Shown here one piece after another: positions 29,098 to 39,178 of a stretch of DNA of 53,740 bases (positions within the stretch are counted from its first letter, which is position 1; every line of letters begins with the position of its first letter). Below the pieces are notes generated by a model. It was not told the DNA's origin. It saw only the letters and a program-made list of their open reading frames with translations, and did not search any database. The stretch is taken from NCBI RefSeq assembly GCF_012276755.1, contig NZ_JAAXKX010000023.1, forward strand, positions 1 to 53,740, given 5' to 3'. The stretch comes from Marichromatium bheemlicum. Its GTDB lineage: Bacteria; Pseudomonadota; Gammaproteobacteria; Chromatiales; Chromatiaceae. A program made the position numbers and the translations under genes.

Positions 29098-31014
29098 ATG
29101 CCCCAGATTACCCTTCCCGACGGCTCGACGCGTCAGTTCGACGCGCCGGTCAGTGTTCACGACGTCGCCGCTTCCATCGGTCCCGGTCTCGCCAAGGCTG
29201 CTCTTGCTGGCCGTGTCGACGGTGAGCTAGTCGACACCTCCTATCGCATTGATCGCGATGTCGAGCTCGCCATCGTCACCAGCAAGGACGAGGAGACCGC
29301 CCTCGAGCTGATCCGTCACGATGCCGCGCACGTGATGGCCCAGGCCGTCCAGGAGCTCTACCCCGGCACCCAGGTCACCATCGGCCCGGCGATCGAGAAC
29401 GGCTTCTACTACGACTTCGCCCGCGACGAGCCCTTCACCCCCGACGACCTCGAGCGGATCGAGGCGCGGATGCACGAGATCGTCAAGCGCAACCTGCCGA
29501 TCGTGCGCGAGGAGCTGTCGCGCGAGGAGGCCAAGCGCGTCTTCGCCGAACTCGGCGAGCACTACAAGGTCGAGATCATCGACGCCATCCCCGAAGGCGA
29601 GACCATCACCCTCTATCGTCAGGGTGACTGGTTCGACGTCTGTCGTGGTCCGCACCTGCCGAGCACCGGCAAGCTCGGCAACGGCTTCAAGCTGACCAAG
29701 CTCGCCGGTGCCTACTGGCGCGGTGATGCGGCCAACGCCATGCTCCAGCGCATCTACGGCACCGCCTGGCGCGATAAGAAGGAACTCAAGGCCTATCTGC
29801 GTCGTCTGGAGGAGGCCGAGAAGCGCGATCATCGCAAGCTCGGCAAGCAGCTCGATCTCTTCCACTTCCAGGATGAGGCCCCGGGCATGGCCTTCTGGCA
29901 CGCCAAGGGCCGGGTGGTCTACCGCCTCGCCGAGCAGTACATGCGCGAGAAGCTGGAAGAGTACGGCTACCAGGAGGTCGAGACCCCGCAGGTGCTCGAT
30001 CGCTCGCTGTGGGAGCGCTCCGGGCACTGGGAGAAGTTCTCCGAGAGCATGTTCACCACCCAGCTCGACGATCGCGACTTCGCGATCAAGCCGATGAACT
30101 GCCCCGGCCACATCCAGCTCTACAACCAGGGGTTGAAGAGCTATCGCGACCTGCCGCTACGCATGGCCGAATTCGGTGTGGTCCATCGCAACGAGCCCTC
30201 CGGCACCCTCCACGGGCTGATGCGCGCGCGCCGCTTCACCCAGGACGACGCCCACGTCTTCTGCACCGAGGAGCAGCTCCAGCCCGAGGTCGCCACCCTC
30301 ATCGACATGGTCTTCGAGACCTATCGCGACTTCGGCTTCGACAACATCGAGCTGGCGCTCTCGCTGCGCCCCGAGAAGCGGGTCGGCAGCGACGAACTCT
30401 GGGACAAGGCCGAGGCGGCGCTCGCCCACTCGCTCGACGCCAAGGGGCTCGAGTACCGGGTGCAGCCGGGTGAGGGTGCCTTCTATGGCCCCAAGATCGA
30501 ATTTACTTTGCACGACAGTATCGGTCGTGCCTGGCAGTGCGGTACCATCCAGGTTGACTTCTCGATGCCGGGCCGGCTCGGCGCGCACTATATCGCCGAG
30601 GACAACAGTAAGCAGACCCCGGTGATGATCCACCGTGCGGTGCTCGGTTCGGTTGAGCGCTTCATCGGTATCCTCATCGAACACTACGCCGGCCTGCTGC
30701 CGCTGTGGCTCGCTCCGGTACAGGTGGTGGTGCTCAATATCACCGACCGCCAGGCCGACTATGTTGGCGAGGTCGCTAAGACCTTGCGTGCAAAGGGCTT
30801 GCGCGTCGAGACCGACTTGAGAAACGAGAAGATCGGCTTTAAAATCCGCGAGCACACCCTGCAGAGGGTGCCCTATCTGCTCGTCGTCGGTGACCGCGAG
30901 GTTGAAACCCGCTCCGTCGCCGTACGTGACCGCAAGGGCCAAGATCTCGGAACGCTCGAGCTCGACGCCTTTGTCGAGCGTATAGGCGAGGAGATGACAA
31001 ACCGAATCGCCTAA
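29098..31014 (+). CDS. thrS: Threonyl-tRNA synthetase
   Basis: Class II synthetase of 638 residues from ATG 29098. An N-terminal TGS domain ([14 protein letters not shown]) and editing domain come first. The catalytic core has motif 2-type [20 protein letters not shown], the zinc-cysteine segment [14 protein letters not shown], and motif 3 [14 protein letters not shown]. The C-terminal anticodon-binding domain has [15 protein letters not shown] and [11 protein letters not shown]. First gene of the thrS-infC-rpmI-rplT-pheST-ihfA group. AAGG lies seven bases before the start. Confidence 0.97.
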   Translation: MPQITLPDGSTRQFDAPVSVHDVAASIGPGLAKAALAGRVDGELVDTSYRIDRDVELAIVTSKDEETALELIRHDAAHVMAQAVQELYPGTQVTIGPAIENGFYYDFARDEPFTPDDLERIEARMHEIVKRNLPIVREELSREEAKRVFAELGEHYKVEIIDAIPEGETITLYRQGDWFDVCRGPHLPSTGKLGNGFKLTKLAGAYWRGDAANAMLQRIYGTAWRDKKELKAYLRRLEEAEKRDHRKLGKQLDLFHFQDEAPGMAFWHAKGRVVYRLAEQYMREKLEEYGYQEVETPQVLDRSLWERSGHWEKFSESMFTTQLDDRDFAIKPMNCPGHIQLYNQGLKSYRDLPLRMAEFGVVHRNEPSGTLHGLMRARRFTQDDAHVFCTEEQLQPEVATLIDMVFETYRDFGFDNIELALSLRPEKRVGSDELWDKAEAALAHSLDAKGLEYRVQPGEGAFYGPKIEFTLHDSIGRAWQCGTIQVDFSMPGRLGAHYIAEDNSKQTPVMIHRAVLGSVERFIGILIEHYAGLLPLWLAPVQVVVLNITDRQADYVGEVAKTLRAKGLRVETDLRNEKIGFKIREHTLQRVPYLLVVGDREVETRSVAVRDRKGQDLGTLELDAFVERIGEEMTNRIA

Positions 31015-31094
31015 CCCGGTCGGGCTGCGCGGACGACGATCGACGTTGCCTGATGCCCGATCGCTCGTGATCTGTGCTTTTGGAGGAACCTGCT

Positions 31095-31613
31095 ATCGCT
31101 GCACCAAAGAGAAACCGCGTCAACAAGGAAATCAACGTACAGGAGGTGCGTCTGATCGGCGCGGACGGTAACCAGGTCGGTGTCGTCAGTACGCGAGAGG
31201 CCCTCAGCCTCGCCCAGGAGGCGTCACTCGATCTGGTCGAGATCGTTCCTAACGCCGATCCGCCGGTGTGTCGGCTCATGGACTTCGGTCGTTTTCTCTT
31301 CGATCAGAAGAAAAAGAAGAACGAAGCCAAGAAGAAGCAAAAGCAGGTTCAGGTCAAGGAAGTCAAGTTCCGTCCTGGAACGGATCAGGGAGACTATCAG
31401 GTCAAACTACGCAACCTGACGCGTTTCCTGCAGGAAGGGGACAAGGCCAAGGTCACCATGCGTTTTCGTGGTCGCGAGCATGCTCACCGTGAGATCGGGC
31501 TCGAGCTGCTGCGGCGCGTGGAGAGCGACCTGGCCGAGATCAGTACTGTCGAGCAGCAGCCGCAGATGGAAGGGCGGCAGATGGTGATGGTGCTGGGTCC
31601 CAAGAAGAAATAG
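31095..31613 (+). CDS. infC: Translation initiation factor IF-3 (AUC start)
   Basis: IF-3 binds the 30S subunit and checks start codons. No ATG opens this frame near the conserved N-terminus. GGAGGA at 31082-31087 sits seven bases before ATC 31095, which gives (M)[20 protein letters not shown], the expected IF-3 beginning, and 172 residues. GTG 31074 and TTG 31080 lie before or on the ribosome site and are unlikely. Rare AUU-type starts in infC allow autoregulation in enteric bacteria, so AUC here probably does the same. [29 protein letters not shown] and [13 protein letters not shown] are typical. Confidence 0.9.
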   Translation: MAAPKRNRVNKEINVQEVRLIGADGNQVGVVSTREALSLAQEASLDLVEIVPNADPPVCRLMDFGRFLFDQKKKKNEAKKKQKQVQVKEVKFRPGTDQGDYQVKLRNLTRFLQEGDKAKVTMRFRGREHAHREIGLELLRRVESDLAEISTVEQQPQMEGRQMVMVLGPKKK

Positions 31614-31614
31614 C

Positions 31615-31715
31615 GACACCGCACGGATCGTCGATCCTCTTCCCCCGAAGAGCGTTTCGCCCGGCGTCGCCGTTGCCCACCCGTCGTCCCCGACGACGGG
31701 CGGTGTCACGGCGAC
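31615..31715 (+). promoter_or_regulatory. Structured infC-rpmI intercistronic RNA, possible L20 control site
   Basis: GACACCGC (31615-31622) pairs perfectly with GCGGTGTC (31700-31707), enclosing three smaller hairpins: GGATC/GATCC, CTCTTC/GAAGAG (31637-31652) and CCCGTCGTC/GACGACGGG (about 31680-31700). GTCGCCG at about 31666 can alternatively pair with CGGCGAC at 31709, crossing the outer stem like a pseudoknot. In E. coli, L20 represses rpmI-rplT translation through such a folded region; the function here is inferred. Confidence 0.55.
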
Positions 31716-31771
31716 GTCGGTCCGTTGCCGTCGCTGTAAAAACAAAAGATCAGCAAATAGCGGAGTATCGA

Positions 31772-31969
31772 ATGCCCAAGCTGAAATCCAACCGCGGAGC
31801 CGCGAAGCGCTTCTCGCGCACCGCATCCGGTTCGGTCAAGTGCAACGCCTCCCACCGGCGTCACATCCTGACCAAGAAGAGCACCAAGCGTAAGCGTCAG
31901 CTGCGTGCGCCGCAGCGCATCCACAAGTCGGATGTGCGTGCAGCGCTGCGCATGATCCCTTACTGCTAA
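31772..31969 (+). CDS. rpmI: 50S ribosomal protein L35
   Basis: Basic protein of 65 residues, [14 protein letters not shown] at the start and [18 protein letters not shown] in the middle, diagnostic of L35. GGAG lies about seven bases before ATG 31772; the open frame further upstream is untranslated leader. Confidence 0.97.
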   Translation: MPKLKSNRGAAKRFSRTASGSVKCNASHRRHILTKKSTKRKRQLRAPQRIHKSDVRAALRMIPYC

Positions 31970-31996
31970 CCCGCTGATTCCAACCGGAGACTCCAC

Positions 31997-32353
31997 ATGC
32001 CACGAGTGAAACGCGGTGTTACCGCTCGCGCCCGCCACAAGAAGGTTCTGAACGAGGCCAAGGGTTATTACGGTGCCCGCCGCAAGGTCTATCGCGTCGC
32101 CAAGCAGGCCGTCATCAAGGCCGGCCAGTACGCCTATCGCGACCGTCGCCAGAAGAAGCGTCAGTTCCGCGCCCTGTGGATCGCCCGTATCAACGCCGCT
32201 GCGCGTGCCAACGGTCTGTCCTACAGCCGCCTGATCGCCGGTCTGAAGATGGCCGGTGTTGAGGTCGACCGCAAGGTGCTGGCCGATATCGCCTACCACG
32301 ACAGCGTCGCCTTCGCCGCGCTCGCCACCCAGGCGAAGGAAGCGCTGGCTTGA
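31997..32353 (+). CDS. rplT: 50S ribosomal protein L20
   Basis: 118 residues starting [18 protein letters not shown], with [17 protein letters not shown] and [20 protein letters not shown], all diagnostic. L20 is also the likely translational repressor of rpmI-rplT. CGGAG precedes the start by seven to eight bases, 27 bases after rpmI. Confidence 0.97.
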   Translation: MPRVKRGVTARARHKKVLNEAKGYYGARRKVYRVAKQAVIKAGQYAYRDRRQKKRQFRALWIARINAAARANGLSYSRLIAGLKMAGVEVDRKVLADIAYHDSVAFAALATQAKEALA

Positions 32354-32359
32354 GGCGCG

Positions 32360-32389
32360 CGGCGTGGTCTGCCTCGGCCGACCACGCCG
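32360..32389 (+). other. Hairpin directly after rplT
   Basis: CGGCGTGGTC (32360-32369) pairs with GACCACGCCG (32380-32389) around a 10-base loop, six bases after the rplT stop. There is no T-run, so it may protect or pause the transcript and is not a clear terminator. Confidence 0.5.
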
Positions 32390-32393
32390 GTGA

Positions 32394-33656
<1,263 letters not shown>

Positions 33657-33665
33657 GGCGCGCTG

Positions 33666-33705
33666 GAGCGCGCCGTGCGCCTGAGCCCAGGCGCGCGGCG
33701 CGCTC
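33666..33705 (+). other. 18-bp intercistronic hairpin, pheS-pheT
   Basis: GAGCGCGCCG (33666-33675), a T-G pair and GCGCCTG pair without gaps to CAGGCGC and CGGCGCGCTC (33688-33705) around loop AGCC. It begins nine bases after the pheS stop and has no T-run. It would be a very stable RNA structure inside the pheST transcript. Confidence 0.8.
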
Positions 33706-33715
33706 CGCTCGGGAC

Positions 33716-33731
33716 GGCACCCGCGGGTGCC
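33716..33731. other. Perfect 16-base palindrome in the pheS-pheT gap
   Basis: GGCACCCG followed by CGGGTGCC is self-complementary with no loop, so as DNA it could be a binding site for a dimeric protein. The half-site GGCACCCG shares GGCACCC with the 27065 hairpin. Confidence 0.6.
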
Positions 33732-33825
33732 ACGGAAAGCGCCGAGCCGCTCGGCCTTTCGCCAACATCTTCATCGAGGCCCCGGCACCGACGCGCGCCG
33801 GGACCGAAGCACAGGAAAGCGGGAC

Positions 33826-36204
33826 ATGCGATTCAGCGAGGCATGGCTGCGGGAGTGGGTCAACCCGCCGGTCGATACTCAAACTCTGGCCGATCAGCTC
33901 AGCATGGCAGGACTGGAGGTGGACGCGGTGGAGCCCGCCGCGGCCGCCTTCAGCGGCGTCGTGGTCGGTCTGGTGCAGGCGCTCGAGCAGCACCCGGACG
34001 CCCAGAAGCTGCGCGTCTGCACCGTCGACGTCGGTGGCGACGAGCCGCTGCAGATCATCTGCGGTGCGGCCAACGTCGCCGCCGGCATGCGCGTGCCGGT
34101 GGCCACCATCGGCGCGCGGCTGCCGGGTGACTTCAAGATCAAGAAGGCCAAGCTGCGCGGCGTGCAGTCCTTCGGCATGATCTGCTCGGCGAGCGAACTC
34201 GGCCTCGCCGAGTCCTCCGAGGGCATCCTGCCGCTGCCCGAGGACGCGCCCATCGGCACCGACTTCCGCGCCTGGCTGGGGCTCGACGATCACTGCATCG
34301 AGGTCGACCTGACCCCGGACCGCGGCGACTGTCTGAGCATCGCCGGGCTCGCCCGCGAGGTCGGGGTGATCAACCGCACCGCGCTCACCCGCCCCGATTT
34401 CGCCCCGGTCGAGCCCGCCTGCGACGACCGCGTCAAGGTCCGTCTGCTCGCCGAGGAGGCCTGTCCGCGCTATCTCTGCCGCGTGGTGCGCGGCATCGAT
34501 CCCGCTGCCGCCACGCCGATGTGGATGCAGGAGCGGCTGCGCCGCAGCGGCGTGCGCGCCATCTCCCCGGTGGTCGATGTCACCAACTACGTGTTGCTCG
34601 AACTCGGCCAGCCGCTGCACGGCTTCGATCTCGCCCGCGTCGAGGGCGAGATCCAGGTGCGCATGGCCGCCCCCGGCGAGCGCCTCGTGCTGCTCGACGA
34701 CAGCGAGATCGAGCTGCGCGCCGACACCCTGGTGATCGCCGACGCCAGCCGTCCGCTGGCCGTCGCCGGCATCATGGGCGGGGCCGGTTCCGGCGTCGGC
34801 GCCGACACCCGCGACGTGCTCCTCGAGAGCGCCTTCTTCTCGCCGCTGGCCGTCAGCGGCAAGGCGCGCAGCTACGGCCTGCACACCGACTCCTCGCACC
34901 GCTTCGAGCGCGGCGTCGACCCCGAGCTGCAGCGCCAGGCGATCGAGCGCGCCACCGCGCTGCTGCTGGAGATCGCCGGCGGCACCCCCGGCCCGGTGGT
35001 CGAGGCGGTGGCCGAGTCGGCGCTGCCGCAACGCGCCGCGCTCACCCTGCGCGAGGCGCGGGTGGGGCAGGTGCTCGGCGTCGAGCTGGAGCGCGAGACC
35101 ATCGTCGACATCCTCGAGCGTCTCGGCATGACGCTCGAGACGGTCGAGGGCGGCTGGCGCGTCACCCCGCCGAGCGCGCGCTTCGATCTGGTCCACGAGG
35201 TCGACCTGATCGCCGACATCGGTCGTATCTACGGCTACGACAACATCCCGGTGCGCCAGGCCACCACCAACAGCGCCATGCGCCCGGTGCCCGAGGGCGC
35301 CTTCGAGACCGATCGCGCGCGACTCGCGCTGGTCGATCGCGGCTATCACGAGGTCATCACCTACAGCTTCGTCGCCCCCGAGCTGCAGGCGCGCATCGAC
35401 CCCGAGCGCGAGCCGCTGAAGCTCGCCAACCCGATCAGCAGCGAACTCTCCTGCATGCGCACCAGCCTGTGGCCGGGTCTGCTGCAGTGCGCCCGCCACA
35501 ACCAGGCGCGCCAGCAGGCGCGGGTGCGCATCTTCGAGAGCGGGCTGCGCTTCATCCCCGAGTCCGAGGGACTGGCCCAGCGCGAGGCCATCGGTGGCCT
35601 CAGTCTCGGCGCGGTGGCGCCCGAGCAGTGGGGGCAGGGTGAGCGCGCCGCCGACTTCTTCGACCTCAAGGCCGACGTCGAGGCGCTGCTCGCGCTCACC
35701 GGCGCGCCCGAGCGCTTCGCCTTCGTCGCCGCCGCCCACCCGGCGCTGCACCCGGGGCAGAGCGCGCGCATCGACTGCGACGGCGCGCCGATCGGCTGGA
35801 TCGGCATGCTCCACCCGGCGCTCGCCGCCGAACTCGACCTCGACGGCAACGCCTTCCTCTTCGAGCTGGAGCTGGCCCCGCTGGATCTCGGCGTCGCGCC
35901 GCGCTTCAGCCCGATCTCGCGCTTCCCCAGCATCCGTCGCGATCTCGCCATCGTGATCGATGCCGAGGTCGACTTCGCCGCCGTCGCCGCCTGCGCCCGC
36001 GCCGCCGGCTCCGAGCTGCTGCGCGACCTGGTGCTGTTCGACGTCTACGCCGGTGACAACATCGAGAAAGGACGAAAAAGTCTGGCTTTGGGATTGATTT
36101 TACAGGCTTCTTCTCAGACACTTACCGAAGAAGTGATCGACGACGCAGTGGGCCGCATCCTGGCCCGGTTGACGTCCGAACTTGACGCACGATTGAGGGA
36201 TTGA
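33826..36204 (+). CDS. pheT: Phenylalanyl-tRNA synthetase beta subunit
   Basis: 792-residue tRNA-binding and editing subunit. [33 protein letters not shown] is the usual N-terminus. An EMAP/OB-like tRNA-binding domain ([20 protein letters not shown]), B3/B4 editing domain ([19 protein letters not shown]), B5 domain (YGYDNIPV), inactive class II-like core and C-terminal ferredoxin-fold anticodon domain ([27 protein letters not shown]) all appear in order. AGGAAAGCGG precedes ATG 33826. The unusual 169-base spacer to pheS is filled by the hairpin and palindrome. The last 100 bases are noticeably less GC-rich. Confidence 0.97.
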   Translation: MRFSEAWLREWVNPPVDTQTLADQLSMAGLEVDAVEPAAAAFSGVVVGLVQALEQHPDAQKLRVCTVDVGGDEPLQIICGAANVAAGMRVPVATIGARLPGDFKIKKAKLRGVQSFGMICSASELGLAESSEGILPLPEDAPIGTDFRAWLGLDDHCIEVDLTPDRGDCLSIAGLAREVGVINRTALTRPDFAPVEPACDDRVKVRLLAEEACPRYLCRVVRGIDPAAATPMWMQERLRRSGVRAISPVVDVTNYVLLELGQPLHGFDLARVEGEIQVRMAAPGERLVLLDDSEIELRADTLVIADASRPLAVAGIMGGAGSGVGADTRDVLLESAFFSPLAVSGKARSYGLHTDSSHRFERGVDPELQRQAIERATALLLEIAGGTPGPVVEAVAESALPQRAALTLREARVGQVLGVELERETIVDILERLGMTLETVEGGWRVTPPSARFDLVHEVDLIADIGRIYGYDNIPVRQATTNSAMRPVPEGAFETDRARLALVDRGYHEVITYSFVAPELQARIDPEREPLKLANPISSELSCMRTSLWPGLLQCARHNQARQQARVRIFESGLRFIPESEGLAQREAIGGLSLGAVAPEQWGQGERAADFFDLKADVEALLALTGAPERFAFVAAAHPALHPGQSARIDCDGAPIGWIGMLHPALAAELDLDGNAFLFELELAPLDLGVAPRFSPISRFPSIRRDLAIVIDAEVDFAAVAACARAAGSELLRDLVLFDVYAGDNIEKGRKSLALGLILQASSQTLTEEVIDDAVGRILARLTSELDARLRD

Positions 36205-36208
36205 CGGT

Positions 36209-36508
36209 ATGGCTTTGACCAAAGCCGACATGGCTGAACATCTGTTCGACGAATTGGGGCTCAACAAGCGCGAGGCCAAGGACATCGTCGAGATGTTCTT
36301 CGAGGAGATCCGCACCGCGCTCGAGCGCGGCGAACAGGTCAAGCTGTCCGGGTTCGGCAATTTCGATCTGCGCGAGAAGAAGGAGCGCCCCGGCCGCAAC
36401 CCCAAGACCGGGGAAGAGATCCCGATCACCGCGCGTCGCGTCGTCACCTTCCGTCCAGGCCAAAAGCTCAAATCGCGGGTGGAAGCCTATGCCGGAAACG
36501 AAAGGTAG
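36209..36508 (+). CDS. ihfA: Integration host factor alpha subunit
   Basis: 99-residue DNA-bending protein, heterodimer partner of Ihf[32 protein letters not shown] is the dimer region; the beta-arm has [22 protein letters not shown] with the intercalating proline in RNPKTG. Four bases after pheT, the conserved pheST-ihfA arrangement. Confidence 0.97.
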   Translation: MALTKADMAEHLFDELGLNKREAKDIVEMFFEEIRTALERGEQVKLSGFGNFDLREKKERPGRNPKTGEEIPITARRVVTFRPGQKLKSRVEAYAGNER

Positions 36509-36863
36509 CGTCGGCAGCCAGGGGGAGGGCGAACTCCCGCCCATCCCCGGCAAGCGCTATTTCACCATCGGTGAGGTCAGCGAGCTGTGCGGCGTCAAGC
36601 CGCATGTGCTGCGCTACTGGGAACAGGAATTTCCCCAGCTCAAACCGGTGAAACGGCGCGGCAACCGCCGCTACTATCAGCGCCACGACGTGCTGATGGT
36701 GCGCCAGATCCGCAACCTGCTCTACGACCAGGGCTTCACCATCGGTGGCGCCCGTCAGCAGCTCAGCGGCGAGGGCGCACGCAACGACCTCAACCAGACG
36801 CATCAGCTGCTCCGGCAGATGCGTCTGGAACTCGAAGAGATCCTTCAGGTCCTGAGGCGTTGA
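36489..36863 (+). CDS. MerR-family transcriptional regulator
   Basis: 124-residue regulator overlapping the end of ihfA by 20 bases. The winged-helix domain (about 22-92) has [28 protein letters not shown] with the MerR helix-turn-helix, [19 protein letters not shown] as wing, and a helical dimerisation tail [18 protein letters not shown]. There is no metal-binding cysteine cluster or effector domain. This gene commonly follows ihfA in gammaproteobacteria; its targets are not known. The -35 of the tRNA-Pro promoter lies across its stop codon. Confidence 0.9.
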   Translation: MPETKGSVGSQGEGELPPIPGKRYFTIGEVSELCGVKPHVLRYWEQEFPQLKPVKRRGNRRYYQRHDVLMVRQIRNLLYDQGFTIGGARQQLSGEGARNDLNQTHQLLRQMRLELEEILQVLRR

Positions 36864-36888
36864 CAAGAGACCGCTAGCCCGATACTAT
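36860..36888 (+). promoter_or_regulatory. Sigma-70 promoter of tRNA-Pro with flanking inverted repeat
   Basis: TTGACA (36860-36865) and TACTAT (36883-36888) are 17 bases apart. A 9-bp perfect inverted repeat, AAGAGACCG (36865-36873) and CGGTCTCTT (36891-36899), brackets the -10 box and would suit an operator or a hairpin at the 5' end. Confidence 0.85.
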
Positions 36889-36901
36889 ATCGGTCTCTTC
36901 A

Positions 36902-36980
<79 letters not shown>

Positions 36981-36984
36981 ATCG

Positions 36985-37021
36985 AAAAAAGCGGCTCTGC
37001 TTTGGCAGGGCCGCTTTTTTT
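36985..37021 (+). terminator. Rho-independent terminator after tRNA-Pro
   Basis: AAAAAAGCGGC pairs with GCCGCTTTTTT, continuing inward through TCTGC/GCAGG to a TTTG loop, for a stem of 16 pairs followed by T residues to 37021. It is A/T-symmetric, so it can stop transcription from either side. Confidence 0.95.
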
Positions 37022-37086
37022 GTGTCTGTTGGGTCTCTTGGCTTCGATACGAAGGGGTGGGATGTCAGCCTCGTTCGGATCTCGGT

Positions 37087-38226
37087 TCAGTCACGTAGAT
37101 ATCGACCCTGTCGAGTCACGTGATCGAAGGAGAACAGGTGTTCGTTCGGAGCGCGGCGACAGCGCCCGACGAGCCGACCGTGAAATTCCCGGCGGCCGGA
37201 GGCGATATAGATCTGGTCCTGTCCCTCGTCGCCGCAAATCGGGCAGTCGGCGACATAGCGCACCATATAGAGCGCGTTCCGTCCTTTCGCCTCATCCGCT
37301 CGTAGCTCCAGCAGATAGTCGTCGTAGCGGGAGGCGAGGGGTTGCAACAAGCTCGGAGCCAGCGTGACGCGGTTGGTGACCAGACGAACCTGCCAAGCGA
37401 AGACGAGATAGCCGAGTCCCAGCAGCGTCGTCCAGGATATGGCGATCTTGAGAAGATCGAGGGTCGTCGTCGCATGACCCATCGCGACGAAGACGCCCCA
37501 GAGCAACAAGACCCCAGCCAGGAACAGCGCGAGATTGATCCCTGCATAGACCTTGCCCGCGCGCCCTCCGAGATAGAAGCCCTGATTCGACAGCCATTGA
37601 ATAAGCCGGTTGCCTGATATCGTTTGGAGACGGTACTCCAAGTCGACTCGGGGTAAACGACCAATGCGGCTCGATCCTCCAGCGCGTGTCGCTCGCCGTG
37701 CGTCGAAGCGGAAGCCGTAACGATTCGGAGAGCCTCCGGCGCTGACCGAAGACCAGAGCACCGGTCTGAGTTCGACTCCCGCTGCATCGAGGCCGTCCTC
37801 GATGCTTTCCTGTTGTCGCTCCCAAATCGCCTCGAGCTTGGGCCAGTGTGCCTGCATCCGGCTCTTGACCTTCTCCTGATCGACCGCCCATCCCGCTGCT
37901 CCTGGGACGTTGAATCGGCTCATGCCGCCCAGGATCTCCCTTCCGAGAAACCCCCACTGTTCCGCGTCGATGTCGGGCCGAAGTCGTTCTGGCTCCTGCG
38001 CGGCCAGTTCGCAAAGGACCCGCAACACCTGGATCGGTCGCTTCTGCTGCTCATCCCAGCCGGCGGCGATCCTATCCAGTGCGGTTGCCATCTTATTGAT
38101 TTCTCTTGTATCGAAACCGGTAGCCAACCGGTTTGCATCCTGTTCAGCGCCGTCAGCCTCGGTCACCTTTGCCTTCGTGTTCAACGTCAACGGCACTGTT
38201 GCCGGGGAGTCTTCGATGGAAGCCAT
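37087..38226 (-). CDS. Unrecognised membrane protein with C-terminal zinc ribbon
   Basis: Not recognised as a named family. 379 residues: a soluble N-terminal part (1-220) with helical segments and a conserved-looking VLWSSVSAGGSPNRYGFRFD stretch, two membrane helices at about 226-248 and 258-280, and a C-terminal soluble region with CPIC (328, 331), Cys356 and His363, a likely zinc ribbon ending RRAPNEHLFSFDHVTRQG. GGAG lies seven bases before ATG 38226; an alternative ATG is 38091. Its start overlaps the divergent nuclease start by 11 bases, so they share a promoter region. It opens the defence island, which suggests, but does not prove, an anti-phage role. Confidence 0.7.
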   Translation of the reverse strand: MASIEDSPATVPLTLNTKAKVTEADGAEQDANRLATGFDTREINKMATALDRIAAGWDEQQKRPIQVLRVLCELAAQEPERLRPDIDAEQWGFLGREILGGMSRFNVPGAAGWAVDQEKVKSRMQAHWPKLEAIWERQQESIEDGLDAAGVELRPVLWSSVSAGGSPNRYGFRFDARRATRAGGSSRIGRLPRVDLEYRLQTISGNRLIQWLSNQGFYLGGRAGKVYAGINLALFLAGVLLLWGVFVAMGHATTTLDLLKIAISWTTLLGLGYLVFAWQVRLVTNRVTLAPSLLQPLASRYDDYLLELRADEAKGRNALYMVRYVADCPICGDEGQDQIYIASGRREFHGRLVGRCRRAPNEHLFSFDHVTRQGRYLRD

Positions 38227-39178
38227 GTATCTGCTCCAGTCCTTCGGTATCGATCAAAACGGTCGCCTCGTCTCCGTCGACGAGGTGGCGCGTGGTAAGG
38301 CGTGCGAATGCTGTTGTCCCGCCTGCGGGGAACTGCTGATCGCGCGTCAGGGCGAGGTTCGCGCCTGGCACTTCGCGCATGCAAGCGGTAAAGACTGTGA
38401 GGGCGGCGCCGAGAGCGCCTTGCACAAGGCCGCCAAGCAACTGATCGTCGACGAGGCCGCCGTGCTCGTCCCCGCGCTGGAGGCGCGCGAGTCGCACCAA
38501 CTGGATGATGGTCGACGCGGCGAGGTGGCGCTGTCCCATCCGGCCGAGGTCTGGCACCTGAGCGATCCGCGCCAAGAGGTCGTGGTGGGCAACTTCCGCA
38601 TCGACGTCATGGCGACGCACGAGGCCCATCCGGTGTTCATCGAGATCGCCGTGACCCATCTCGTCGACGAGGACAAGCGCAACGCGCTCTCCGATTTCGG
38701 CATCCATTGCTTCGAGATCCGGCTCGATCCTGGTCGCCATGCGTTCTGGACCTGGGACACCCTGCGCACGGCGCTGCTGGAGCAAACCGACAATCGCGCT
38801 TGGCTGTTCCATCCCGGTCTGGAAAGGCTGCGCGACCAAGCCCGTTGCGAGGCGGTGGCCAAGGCCCTCGATCAGCCGGTGGTGGCGTCGGCGGGAGGTA
38901 CACGCCTTCGATATCGCTTGTACGGCACGCCGCTCCATCTCGTCGATCGTGGCTGGGGGCTTTGTCTCTGGTCGCCGTTCAACGAGCAGGTCAACGCCAT
39001 CATCAAGGCGATTGCGCGCTCACTCGGCGGGCGCTACCAAGCGCGATACCGCAACTGGGTCTTCGCGGTCGGCGTCCAGGATGCCCTGATCCAACAGTTG
39101 GAGGGGCTCGGCGCGGTGCGCGAGGCCGAGCCGCGTGGGCTCGGCCAGGGAGGCGGTCAGGACGGCGCCAGGAAGTAG
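38216..39178 (+). CDS. CoiA-like competence/nuclease family protein
   Basis: 320 residues from ATG 38216 (GGGGAG six bases upstream). The N-terminal zinc finger CCPACGELLIAR (Cys34, Cys37) followed by WHFAHASG (His52, His55) and ESALHKAAKQLI is the CoiA-type arrangement. A PD-(D/E)xK-like nuclease core follows: NFRIDVMATH (Asp130) and PVFIEIAVTHLVDEDK (Glu143, His148, Lys154). CoiA proteins act in DNA uptake or recombination in Gram-positive bacteria; Gram-negative relatives often sit in mobile or defence regions. Divergent from the membrane zinc-ribbon gene; the tail overlaps the mrr gene end by 22 bases. Confidence 0.78.
   Translation: MEAMYLLQSFGIDQNGRLVSVDEVARGKACECCCPACGELLIARQGEVRAWHFAHASGKDCEGGAESALHKAAKQLIVDEAAVLVPALEARESHQLDDGRRGEVALSHPAEVWHLSDPRQEVVVGNFRIDVMATHEAHPVFIEIAVTHLVDEDKRNALSDFGIHCFEIRLDPGRHAFWTWDTLRTALLEQTDNRAWLFHPGLERLRDQARCEAVAKALDQPVVASAGGTRLRYRLYGTPLHLVDRGWGLCLWSPFNEQVNAIIKAIARSLGGRYQARYRNWVFAVGVQDALIQQLEGLGAVREAEPRGLGQGGGQDGARK

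Noticed and set aside
29098..31014. T-box leader before thrS
   Set aside because: No T-box sequence or specifier stem in the short gap after the tRNA; T-boxes are not expected in this lineage.
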